From positions 124,001 through 188,000 of the forward strand of contig NZ_FNGW01000004.1 of assembly GCF_900103615.1 (NCBI RefSeq): a stretch of 64,000 nt of DNA, written 5' to 3'. Below are positions 47,003-55,510 of this stretch, piece by piece. The notes below the pieces were generated by a model, which searched no databases, was not told the DNA's origin, and saw only the letters and a program-made list of their open reading frames with translations. A program made the position numbers and the translations under genes. How positions within the stretch are numbered: the first letter of the stretch is position 1; every line of letters begins with the position of its first letter. This stretch comes from Romboutsia lituseburensis DSM 797 (GTDB lineage Bacteria > Bacillota > Clostridia > Peptostreptococcales > Peptostreptococcaceae).

Positions 47003-48457
47003 ATGAAATTCAAAAAATTATCTAGTTTATTTTTAGTAATGACAATAGCATCAACAACAATACTTACAGGATGCTCAAGTTCAAAAGATAAAGATAGTGC
47101 AGTAAAAAATGATGGTGATAGTACTCAATTAGTATGGTATATGATAGGTACTCCACAACCAGATCAAGCTAAGGTTATGGAAGAAGTTAATAAATATACA
47201 AAAGAAAAAATAGGTGTTACATTAGATTTAAGAATGGTTGACTGGGGTGATTATGGTCAAAAAATGCAAGTTATAACATCTTCAGGTGAACCATTTGATA
47301 TATGTTTTGCAAGTGATTATGCGTTAAATGCGCAAAAAGGAGCTTATTTAGAAATAAGTGATTTAATGAATAATCAAGGAAAAGAAATGAAAGAAGTAAT
47401 AAACCCACTATTCTTAGAAGGTGCAACAATAAATGGAAAGTTATATGGAGTTCCAGCTAATAAGGAAGTTGGTCAGCAAATGGTTTGGGCATATAATCAA
47501 AAAATGGCAAAAGAAGCCGGTGTTGACATGACAAATGTTAAGAGTCTAGAAGATTTAGAGCCTGTATTAGAAAAAATAAAAGCTAAATATCCAGATTTAA
47601 AAATGCCAATGGCAGCTGGAGCTAACTTTGTACCATATATGCCATATGATTTATTATTAGGTGAAAACTTACCATTTGGTATAGCTTTAGATGGTGATAC
47701 TACTAAGATAGTAAATATATATGAACAAGATGATGTTAAGAAGACTTTAGACACATTAAGAAGATTCTATCAAAAAGGATTTGTTCATCCACAAGCAGCA
47801 ACAGATACAGATCCACATGAAATGAGTGTTGACAACTGGTTTGTTAGAAAAGAGCAATATGCACCTGGTGCAGGAGAAATGTGGTCTTCAAATGCAGGAT
47901 ATGAAATTGGATATAGCCCAATGCACGATCCTCTAACTATAAACAATTCAGTTACTGGTTCAGTAATGTCAATATCTGCAGCTTCTAAAAATCCTGAAAA
48001 AGCTATGGAGTTCTTAAACTTATTAAATACAGATGAATATTTAAGAAACTTAATAGATAGAGGTATAGAAGATGTACATTACAAAACAAATGAAGATAAA
48101 ACTATAACTAAGACAGAAGAAGCTAAAGCATATAATATGCCATCTTGGGCTTTAGGAAATGTATTCTTAACTAAGAACTTTGATACAGACCCTAAGGATA
48201 GAATTGAACAATATGAAAAATTCAATGAACAAGCTGTAGCATCTCCAACGTTAGGATTCTATGTTAATACAGAAAAGATAAGTACTGAACTTGCAACTAT
48301 ATCTAATATAGTTCAAGAATTCAAAGCTCCATTATTTACAGGTTCAGTAGATACAGATAAGTATTTAGCTGAATTAAATAAGAAGTTAGATTCAGCAGGA
48401 TTAGATAAAGTTATGGCTGAAATACAAACTCAATATGACGCTTGGATGGCAGATTAA
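47003..48457 (+). CDS. Extracellular solute-binding lipoprotein (family 1, DUF3502-type)
   Basis: The 484-residue protein has a lipoprotein signal ending in the lipobox ILTGC (Cys24), then SSSKDKD. A long type-I binding fold follows (QLVWYMIGTPQPDQAKV, SSGEPFDICFASD, NSVTGSVMSISAASKNPEKAMEFLN). The C-terminal region resembles the DUF3502 domain seen in LplA-like glycan binders. It captures the oligosaccharide outside the cell for the two permeases. By position and class it is the counterpart of pneumococcal NgtS, which binds released N-glycans (inference). Confidence 0.92.
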   Translation: MKFKKLSSLFLVMTIASTTILTGCSSSKDKDSAVKNDGDSTQLVWYMIGTPQPDQAKVMEEVNKYTKEKIGVTLDLRMVDWGDYGQKMQVITSSGEPFDICFASDYALNAQKGAYLEISDLMNNQGKEMKEVINPLFLEGATINGKLYGVPANKEVGQQMVWAYNQKMAKEAGVDMTNVKSLEDLEPVLEKIKAKYPDLKMPMAAGANFVPYMPYDLLLGENLPFGIALDGDTTKIVNIYEQDDVKKTLDTLRRFYQKGFVHPQAATDTDPHEMSVDNWFVRKEQYAPGAGEMWSSNAGYEIGYSPMHDPLTINNSVTGSVMSISAASKNPEKAMEFLNLLNTDEYLRNLIDRGIEDVHYKTNEDKTITKTEEAKAYNMPSWALGNVFLTKNFDTDPKDRIEQYEKFNEQAVASPTLGFYVNTEKISTELATISNIVQEFKAPLFTGSVDTDKYLAELNKKLDSAGLDKVMAEIQTQYDAWMAD

Positions 48458-48503
48458 AAATAGATAACTACTAATATTTTCAAATATATATTAAACAATG
48501 TGC

Positions 48504-48540
48504 AAGGTATTCTGCAACTAAAATAGTAGTAGAATACCTT
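48504..48540 (+). promoter_or_regulatory. Hairpin before the GH125 gene
   Basis: A perfect 10-bp inverted repeat (AAGGTATTCT ... AGAATACCTT) with a 17-nt loop ends 21 bp before the GH125 start and is not followed by a T-run. It may stabilise the upstream binding-protein mRNA or reduce read-through. Confidence 0.5.
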
Positions 48541-48561
48541 GTGTATGTTATGGAGGATACA

Positions 48562-49836
48562 ATGTATAAATCACTAAATGGATTAATAGACAGAGTAAAA
48601 GAAAATTTTAAAGATGATGTTAAAATAGGGGAGATGTTTGAAAAATGTTTCTTAAATACTATCAACACAACTGTAAAAAGAATGGATGACAATACTACAT
48701 ATGTATTAACAGGGGATATTCCTGCTATGTGGTTAAGAGATTCTGTTTGTCAAATTAGACCATACTTAGTACTTGCAAATGAAGATAAAGAAATAGCAGA
48801 TATGATAGAAGGATTAGTAGAAAGGCAATTTAGATACATATTAGTTGATCCGTATGCTAATGCATTTAATGAGATATCAAATGGTAAAGGTCATCAAACT
48901 GATTTAACGGATATGAAGCCTGATGTATGGGAAAGAAAATATGAAATAGATTCATTATGTTTCCCTATTCAATTAAGCTATTTGTTATATAAAAATACTG
49001 GAAGAACAACTCAATTCAACAATACATTTAAAGACGCAGTAAATAAAATAATAGATTTATGGAAAGTTGAACAAAATCATGAAGATAATTCTCCATATAC
49101 ATTTGAGAGACTTGATTGTCGTCAACTAGATACACTAGCTAGAAGTGGAAAAGGTCCAGTACATAAAGAAACTGGTATGACTTGGTGTGGATTTAGACCA
49201 AGTGATGATGCTTGTACCTATAGTTACTTAGTTCCATCAAATATGTTTGCAGTAGTAGTCCTAGATTACATAAGTGAAATAGCGATTGAAATTTTAGAAG
49301 ATAAAGAATTAGCTAAAAAAGCAAAATTACTAAGAGATGAAATTAATGAAGGAATACAAAAATTTGCAGTATACAATCATGCTAGGGTTGGAAAAATGTA
49401 TGCTTATGAAGTTGATGGACTAGGCAATTATAATTTAATGGATGACGCCAATTTACCAAGCTTATTGGCAATACCTTATTTAGGTTATGCTGATACGACT
49501 GATGAGAAATATGTAAATACAAGAAACTTTATATTAAGCACAGAAAATTCTGAGTTTCATATTGGTAAATATGCTAGTGGTGTAGGGAGTCCACATACTC
49601 CAGAAGGATATATATGGCATATATCACTTGCAATGCAAGGTTTAACTACAAATGATTTAAGTAAAAAAAGAGAATTGTTAGAAATTATGAAAAATACAGA
49701 TGCAGGAACATATTTAATGCATGAAGGATTTAACCCTAATGACCCTAGTAAATTTACTAGAGATTGGTTCTCGTGGGCAAACATGATGTTCTGTGAATTA
49801 GTACTAGACTATTGCGGAATAAAAGTTAAAAAGTAA
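48562..49836 (+). CDS. Exo-alpha-1,6-mannosidase, GH125
   Basis: GH125 enzymes are inverting exo-alpha-1,6-mannosidases. The 424-residue length and motifs fit: [19 protein letters not shown] (about 51-69), [20 protein letters not shown] with the probable acid Asp (about D215/D216), and [20 protein letters not shown] with the probable base Glu (about E388). There is no signal peptide, so it is cytoplasmic. The ATG at 48562 follows GGAGG; an in-frame GTG at 48541 is not needed. With GH38 it would reduce imported mannose branches to monosaccharide. Confidence 0.94.
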   Translation: MYKSLNGLIDRVKENFKDDVKIGEMFEKCFLNTINTTVKRMDDNTTYVLTGDIPAMWLRDSVCQIRPYLVLANEDKEIADMIEGLVERQFRYILVDPYANAFNEISNGKGHQTDLTDMKPDVWERKYEIDSLCFPIQLSYLLYKNTGRTTQFNNTFKDAVNKIIDLWKVEQNHEDNSPYTFERLDCRQLDTLARSGKGPVHKETGMTWCGFRPSDDACTYSYLVPSNMFAVVVLDYISEIAIEILEDKELAKKAKLLRDEINEGIQKFAVYNHARVGKMYAYEVDGLGNYNLMDDANLPSLLAIPYLGYADTTDEKYVNTRNFILSTENSEFHIGKYASGVGSPHTPEGYIWHISLAMQGLTTNDLSKKRELLEIMKNTDAGTYLMHEGFNPNDPSKFTRDWFSWANMMFCELVLDYCGIKVKK

Positions 49837-49860
49837 AAAGAATAATAAAATAAAAAATTA

Positions 49861-49905
49861 AAAGGGTGTCTCATAGTGATTAATCATAATAGACACTCTT
49901 TTTTA
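49861..49905 (+). terminator. Terminator after GH125
   Basis: AAAGGGTGTCT pairs with AGACACTCTTT (one G-T pair), followed by a T-run. Confidence 0.8.
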
Positions 49906-49964
49906 GAAATAGAAATTTTAATACTGTTAAGAACTTAAATTTATAAGATGTATGGAGGATAAGA

Positions 49965-51344
49965 ATGAACTACAAGTTTCCGAAAGATTTTTGGTGGGGA
50001 AGTGCATCTTCAGCGACTCAGATGGAAGGTGCATACAATATAGATGGAAAAAATCAGAATATATGGGATTATTGGTATGAAATAGCTCCAGAAAAATTTC
50101 ATAACAAAATAGGACCTCATGATACAAGTGATTTTTATTATAAGTATGAAGAATATATAGCACTTATGAAAGAACTTGGACATAATTCATTTAGATTTTC
50201 TATAAGCTGGTCAAGACTTATAAATGAAGATCAAAGCGTAAATGAAAAAGCCGTTGAATTTTATAACAATGTAATAGATACGCTGATAAAAAATGAGATA
50301 GAGCCTTTTATAAATTTATTCCATTTTGATATGCCGATGTATTTACAAAATATTGGTGGGTGGGAAAATAGAGAAGTTGTAATACTGTATCAAAAGTTTG
50401 CTAAAACTTGTTTTGATATATTTGGAGACAGAGTTAAGAAATGGTTTACTCATAATGAACCAATTGTTCCAGTAGAGTGCGGATATTTAGGTGAATATCA
50501 TTATCCAGCAGTAGTGGATTTTAAAAGAGCAGTACAGGTAGGGTATCACATAATGTTATCAAGTTCATTAGCTATAAAGGAGTATAAAAAATCAAATCAA
50601 GATGGCCAAATCGGTATAATAATCAATTTAACTCCATCGTATCCCAGAAGTAATAGCAAAGAAGACTTAGATGCGTCAAATATAGCGGATTTAATATTAA
50701 ATCGTTCATTTTTAGACCCATCAGTGCTAGGGGAATTTCCTGGGAAATTAATAGAATTTGTAAAAGAACAGAATTTATTACCTATTTACAAAAGTGAAGA
50801 TTTAGAAATTATAAAACATAATACAGTAGATTTATTAGGAGTTAACTATTACCAACCAAGAAGAATAAAAGCAAAGGAAAGTGAAATTAAGGATGGAGAT
50901 CCTTTAACTGCAGAATCATTTTTTGATTTTTATGACATGCCTGGTAAAAAAATAAATCCTCATAGAGGTTGGGAAATCTATGAAAAAGGCATATATGATT
51001 TATCAATAAATATAAGAGATAATTATAAAAATATACCTTTTTATATATCTGAAAATGGAATGGGCGTAGAAGGAGAAGAAAGGTTTAAAGTAGATGGAAA
51101 GATAGAAGATGATTATCGTATAGAGTTTATAAGTGAACATTTGAAGTGGGTACATAAGGCAATAGAAGAAGGGTGCAATTTGAGAGGATATCATCTTTGG
51201 ACATTTATGGATAATTGGTCATGGTTAAATTCATATAAAAATCGATATGGGTTTGTAGAAATAGATTTAAACAATAACTATAAAAGAACTCCTAAAAAGA
51301 GTGCATATTGGTTTAAAGATTTAATAAAGAATAATGGTTTTTAG
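49965..51344 (+). CDS. GH1 beta-glycosidase (possibly 6-phospho-beta-glucosidase)
   Basis: The 459-residue TIM-barrel enzyme has FPKDFWWGSASSATQMEGA at the start, acid/base Glu in THNEPIVPVECGY (about E165) and nucleophile Glu in YISENGMG (about E363). Near the end NWSWLNSYKNRYGF replaces the NFEWA of plain beta-glucosidases with Ser. Ser there, with Tyr further on, is usual for enzymes acting on 6-phosphorylated glycosides, but the usual Lys is Asn, so the call stays open. It is cytoplasmic. The ROK kinase behind it may make its phosphorylated substrate. A beta-mannosidase for the Man-beta-GlcNAc core link is another option. Confidence 0.88.
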   Translation: MNYKFPKDFWWGSASSATQMEGAYNIDGKNQNIWDYWYEIAPEKFHNKIGPHDTSDFYYKYEEYIALMKELGHNSFRFSISWSRLINEDQSVNEKAVEFYNNVIDTLIKNEIEPFINLFHFDMPMYLQNIGGWENREVVILYQKFAKTCFDIFGDRVKKWFTHNEPIVPVECGYLGEYHYPAVVDFKRAVQVGYHIMLSSSLAIKEYKKSNQDGQIGIIINLTPSYPRSNSKEDLDASNIADLILNRSFLDPSVLGEFPGKLIEFVKEQNLLPIYKSEDLEIIKHNTVDLLGVNYYQPRRIKAKESEIKDGDPLTAESFFDFYDMPGKKINPHRGWEIYEKGIYDLSINIRDNYKNIPFYISENGMGVEGEERFKVDGKIEDDYRIEFISEHLKWVHKAIEEGCNLRGYHLWTFMDNWSWLNSYKNRYGFVEIDLNNNYKRTPKKSAYWFKDLIKNNGF

Positions 51345-51446
51345 TTATAATGTAGCGTTTATTTTAAGACATTAAATATAGAAAGTTGTTTTAAAATTAA
51401 AAATTAAAGATTAAAAAATAAAAATAGATAATTAGAGGGTATTTAT

Positions 51447-52334
51447 ATGTATTATATAGTGTTTGATATTGGAGGGACTGCTATAAAATATAGCATAATG
51501 ACAAATAAAGGAGAGATGTTGGAGTCTTATTCATGTAAGACCCCAGAACAAGGAAATGGAAAGACACAAAAAATTTTACTAGATATTATAAATGAATTTA
51601 AAGATAAATATCAATTAGAAGGTGTAGCAATGAGTGTTCCAGGAGGTATAGATGATGATGGGTATATACACTTTATGGGACAAGTAACAGACCTTGAAGG
51701 TATGTATTTAAATAAATATATAAAAAAACATACAGGATTAGATGCTGCTTATGATAATGATGTTAACTGTGTTGCAATGGCTGAAAAGTATATGGGAAAT
51801 GCAGTTGATAATAAAAATTTTGTATGTATAACTATAGGAACAGGTATAGGTGGAGGTGTATTTATCAATAACCAATTGTATAGAGGTCATAGGGGCATGG
51901 CAGGAGAGTTTGGAATAAATATACTAGAACATAGATTATCGGAACTTAAAAGCATAGAAGATAAAAGTTTCAGTAGATTAGGTTCTACATATAATTTGAT
52001 TTCAAGAGTAAATAAATTAAAGAAATCTAAATTGGATGGAGTAGAAGTGTTCAAACTTGCTAATGAAGGTGATAGAGAAGTACAAAATTTAATAGAAGAT
52101 TTTTATTTTTCTTTAGCTTTAGGAATTCATAATATAGTCTATAGTTTTGCTCCGGAAAAGGTTTTATTAGGTGGGGGTGTTAGTGCGAGGCCTGATTTAA
52201 TTGAAAAAATAGAAGAAAAGCTAATTCTTTTAAATAAAGATATACTAAAATTTGTAAAACTAGACACATGCAAATTCCAAAATGACTCAGGAAAAATAGG
52301 TGCATTATACAACTTCCTAAATAGAAATAAATAG
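51447..52334 (+). CDS. ROK family kinase lacking the zinc motif (beta-glucoside-kinase-like)
   Basis: The 295-residue ROK kinase has FDIGGTAIKYSI, DNDVNCVAMAE, TIGTGIGGGVFIN and LLGGGVSARPDLIE. Where most ROK proteins have GEIGH and CxCGxxGC, it reads GEFGINILEHRLSELKSI, so both the zinc His and all three Cys are missing. This is reminiscent of BglK-type beta-glucoside kinases, which phosphorylate disaccharides at O6. Being next to GH1, a kinase plus phospho-glycosidase pair is plausible (inference). It differs clearly from the zinc-bearing ROK at 33735. Confidence 0.87.
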   Translation: MYYIVFDIGGTAIKYSIMTNKGEMLESYSCKTPEQGNGKTQKILLDIINEFKDKYQLEGVAMSVPGGIDDDGYIHFMGQVTDLEGMYLNKYIKKHTGLDAAYDNDVNCVAMAEKYMGNAVDNKNFVCITIGTGIGGGVFINNQLYRGHRGMAGEFGINILEHRLSELKSIEDKSFSRLGSTYNLISRVNKLKKSKLDGVEVFKLANEGDREVQNLIEDFYFSLALGIHNIVYSFAPEKVLLGGGVSARPDLIEKIEEKLILLNKDILKFVKLDTCKFQNDSGKIGALYNFLNRNK

Positions 52335-52379
52335 TTAATTAATTTATTAAAATAAATCAAAAACTAAGGGGGAAATACA

Positions 52380-55300
52380 ATGAAACACAGAAAAATTTTA
52401 TCATCAGCAATAGCAGCAATGTTAATATTTTCAGCAGTTCCAAATACTAGTTATGCAATTTTAGAATCAGACATCGCAACTCAAGAAAAAAATGGACAGC
52501 CGTTCTCTTCTTATTGGTATCCTAATGAACTTTTAAAATGGAGCCCAAATACAGATAAAGATGCAAAATTTAATGTAGGGACAGTACCTCTTAAAGAAAG
52601 AACTGATGGAGAAAAACAAAAAAAATCTCAAAGTGATGAAGCAAAAGTTATATCACTAGCTATAGCAAATAAAACTACAAGTGCAACTCCATCTCAAGGA
52701 AAAGACCAATTTGATGGATACAACTTTAGCTATTGGCAATATGTAGACACTTTAGTTGCATGGGGTGGATCATCCGGAGAAGGATTAATTTTAAGTCCAA
52801 GTGCAGACTTAATTGATGCAGCTCATACTAATGGAGTACCAGTGCTTGGAACAGTATTCTTCCCACCATTAGAATATGGAGGAAGATATGAATGGATGGA
52901 AGAATTTTTACAGAAAAATGATGATGGAACATTTCCAATGGCAGATAAACTAGTAGAAGTAGCTAAATATTACAATTTTGATGGATGGTTTATAAATCAA
53001 GAAACAGGGGACAGGGAAACACTTAAACCAGAATTAGGGAAATCAATGAAAGAGTTTTTAGCATATCTTCAAAAAATCAAACCAGATAATATGGAAATCA
53101 TTTGGTATGATTCTATGATAGATGATGGTAGAGTTTTTTGGCAAAATAGATTGAACGATTATAACAAAAATTTTCTTGGAACTAACAAGAAACCTTTATC
53201 AGATGGTATGTTTTTAAATTTCTGGTGGACTAATGAGAAATATTCAGCAGTAGATCCGGCTAATACTCAAAATAGGATACCATATACAGTAACAGGGAAA
53301 GAATTGAATGAGTCTGCTAAAATAGCAAAAAAAATGAAGAGAAGTCCATATGATTTATATGCAGGTGTAGATGTTCAAGCTGAAGGATATAATACAAAAA
53401 TTAAATGGGATTATTTATTCCCAGAAGGAAAAAATGCAAATACATCATTAGGATTATATTGTCCTTCTTGGACTTTTGATTCAGCAAAAGACTTTGATGA
53501 ATTTTTAGAAAAAGAAAATAGATTTTGGGTAAATGAAAATGGAGACCCTAGAGAAAATAGTGAAGAGGATTGGAAAGGTATATCTAATTATATAGTAGAA
53601 AAATCCCCTGTTACATCATTACCATTTGTAACTAACTTCTCTATGGGTAATGGGAAATTCTTTAATGTAAATGGAAATACTGTATCTAGTGATGAATGGA
53701 ACCATAGAGGTATGATGGATGTAATGCCAACATATAGATGGATAATAGACAATAAAAAGAATAATATAAGCGCAGATGTAGATTATACAGAAAGTTACTA
53801 TGGAGGGAATTCAATTGCACTTAGAGGTAAAATAGAAAAAGGTGGGAAAAGTACAATAAAACTATATGCTTCAGAGCTTAATTTAACTTCAGATACAGAT
53901 ATATCATTGAAATATAAAACTAATAATGATAAAGCAAAGCTTAAATTAGAACTAGTTATAAATGATAAAAAGCATACTGTTAGTTTAGATACTAAGAAAA
54001 ATGGTGAATGGATAAATGCAAAGACATCTTTAAGCAAATATGAGGGGAAAGAACTAGAAGAAATTTCTTTAGTTGTAGAAGGAAATGCTAAGTCAAATAA
54101 ATTTAAGTTAAATTTAGGCGAAATGTCAATAACAGATGGAAATAGAGGGAACAAGGTTTCTAAAGTATCAAACTTAAAGGTTGAAGATTTTAAAGTAATA
54201 GATAATTACTATGGAAATGTAAGATTAACTTGGGATAAAGGTAGTGAGGATGTAAGTCATTATGAAATCTATATGGAAGATGGAAATGGAAATAAAGAAC
54301 TTGTAGGTGCTACTCCAACTAATGCTTTTTATATAAATGATATAGAAAGACAACTTACAATAGATACTAAGACAAGCTTTATAGTTAGACCAGTAAGTAA
54401 AACGAATAAGAGTGAATTACAAAATGAATCTAAGATAACAGTTGAGTGGCCTGAGTTAGAAGCTCCTAAGGCTGACTTTGAAGTAAGTGCTCCTATAGTA
54501 GCACCAGGAGAATCAATAACATTAACTGATAAATCATTAGCTGAAAATAAAGTTAAGTGGAAAATAGAAGGCTTACATAAAAATGAAGAATTAGAAGGTG
54601 AAAATGTAACTGTTAAATTCGATAAACCAGGAGTGTATACAGTCACTCAAATATCATCAAATCCTGCGGGAGAAACAATAAATAAAAAAGAAGATTTTAT
54701 AGTTGTAAGTAGCCAAGCTAAAGGTGGTTTAAAGAATTTAGCACTAAACAAAGACGCAGTTTCAAATACACAAGTAAATGATAATGAAGCAGCTAAATTT
54801 GCTTTTGATGGAAAGCTAAATAGTAAGTGGTGTGCATTTGGAGAAAAGGGAAATTGGATAGAAGTTGATTTAGGAAAAGAAATGACAATAAAAGAATTAC
54901 GTATGAACCATGCACAAGCAGGTGGAGAAGCTGCTAGTATGAACACATCTGAATATACAGTAGAAGTTAGCAAAGATAAGAAAGTATGGAAAGATATAAA
55001 GGATATAAAAGGAAATACTAATGCTGTATCAAAAGATGATTTAGGATATGAATTAGCTAGATATGTAAGAGTAAAGATAAACAAATCAGAACAAGGAACA
55101 GGTGGAGCAACTAGGATTTATGAAATTGAAGTGCTTGGATTAGATTCTGAAAAAATAACTGTACTAGATAATAAACAAGCTTTAATTCAATTAAATAGTA
55201 CAATTGAAAATATAGAAAATGAATATAAAAACTTAGGAAAAGTAGATAAGGAATTTGAAGCTATATTGGAACAATCTAAAAATGTAGTTAATATGGTAGA

Positions 55301-55403
55301 AGTTGAAAAAGAAGAAATTTTAAAAGTAGAATCTAACTTAAAAGATGCATTTTCTAAATTGAAGCAAACTAAAATTGATACATATAATGAACAACTAAGT
55401 TAA
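52380..55403 (+). CDS. Secreted endo-beta-N-acetylglucosaminidase, GH85 (EndoD-like)
   Basis: GH85 enzymes cut between the two core GlcNAc residues of N-glycans. The 1007-residue protein has a signal peptide (about 1-27, ending TSYA) and a GH85 barrel (about 35-340) with the catalytic Asn-x-Glu in GWFINQET (N206, E208). A beta-sandwich (430-590), an FN3-like domain (594-690), a PKD-like domain (697-777) and an F5/8 type C / CBM32-like domain (781-921, NLALNKDAVS ... RIYEIEVLG) follow, with a helical FIVAR-like tail. There is no LPXTG, so it is released or loosely bound. It is the only exported glycosidase here and would supply the substrate for the importer. Confidence 0.95.
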   Translation: MKHRKILSSAIAAMLIFSAVPNTSYAILESDIATQEKNGQPFSSYWYPNELLKWSPNTDKDAKFNVGTVPLKERTDGEKQKKSQSDEAKVISLAIANKTTSATPSQGKDQFDGYNFSYWQYVDTLVAWGGSSGEGLILSPSADLIDAAHTNGVPVLGTVFFPPLEYGGRYEWMEEFLQKNDDGTFPMADKLVEVAKYYNFDGWFINQETGDRETLKPELGKSMKEFLAYLQKIKPDNMEIIWYDSMIDDGRVFWQNRLNDYNKNFLGTNKKPLSDGMFLNFWWTNEKYSAVDPANTQNRIPYTVTGKELNESAKIAKKMKRSPYDLYAGVDVQAEGYNTKIKWDYLFPEGKNANTSLGLYCPSWTFDSAKDFDEFLEKENRFWVNENGDPRENSEEDWKGISNYIVEKSPVTSLPFVTNFSMGNGKFFNVNGNTVSSDEWNHRGMMDVMPTYRWIIDNKKNNISADVDYTESYYGGNSIALRGKIEKGGKSTIKLYASELNLTSDTDISLKYKTNNDKAKLKLELVINDKKHTVSLDTKKNGEWINAKTSLSKYEGKELEEISLVVEGNAKSNKFKLNLGEMSITDGNRGNKVSKVSNLKVEDFKVIDNYYGNVRLTWDKGSEDVSHYEIYMEDGNGNKELVGATPTNAFYINDIERQLTIDTKTSFIVRPVSKTNKSELQNESKITVEWPELEAPKADFEVSAPIVAPGESITLTDKSLAENKVKWKIEGLHKNEELEGENVTVKFDKPGVYTVTQISSNPAGETINKKEDFIVVSSQAKGGLKNLALNKDAVSNTQVNDNEAAKFAFDGKLNSKWCAFGEKGNWIEVDLGKEMTIKELRMNHAQAGGEAASMNTSEYTVEVSKDKKVWKDIKDIKGNTNAVSKDDLGYELARYVRVKINKSEQGTGGATRIYEIEVLGLDSEKITVLDNKQALIQLNSTIENIENEYKNLGKVDKEFEAILEQSKNVVNMVEVEKEEILKVESNLKDAFSKLKQTKIDTYNEQLS

Positions 55404-55452
55404 AGTGTATAAAAAATATGTAGGGATATTAATATCCTGTGTTGAATTATAT

Positions 55453-55490
55453 AAGCTGATGTAAGTATTTACATCAGCTTATAATATTTT
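55453..55490 (+). terminator. Terminator after GH85
   Basis: AAGCTGATGTAA pairs with TTACATCAGCTT around a 4-nt loop, and ATAATATTTT follows. Confidence 0.75.
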
Positions 55491-55510
55491 AGTAAAGAGA
55501 GGTTAAGTTT

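Noticed and set aside
48541-48561. GTG at 48541 as the GH125 start
   Set aside because: It adds seven residues ahead of the GGAGG ribosome binding site, which points to the ATG at 48562.
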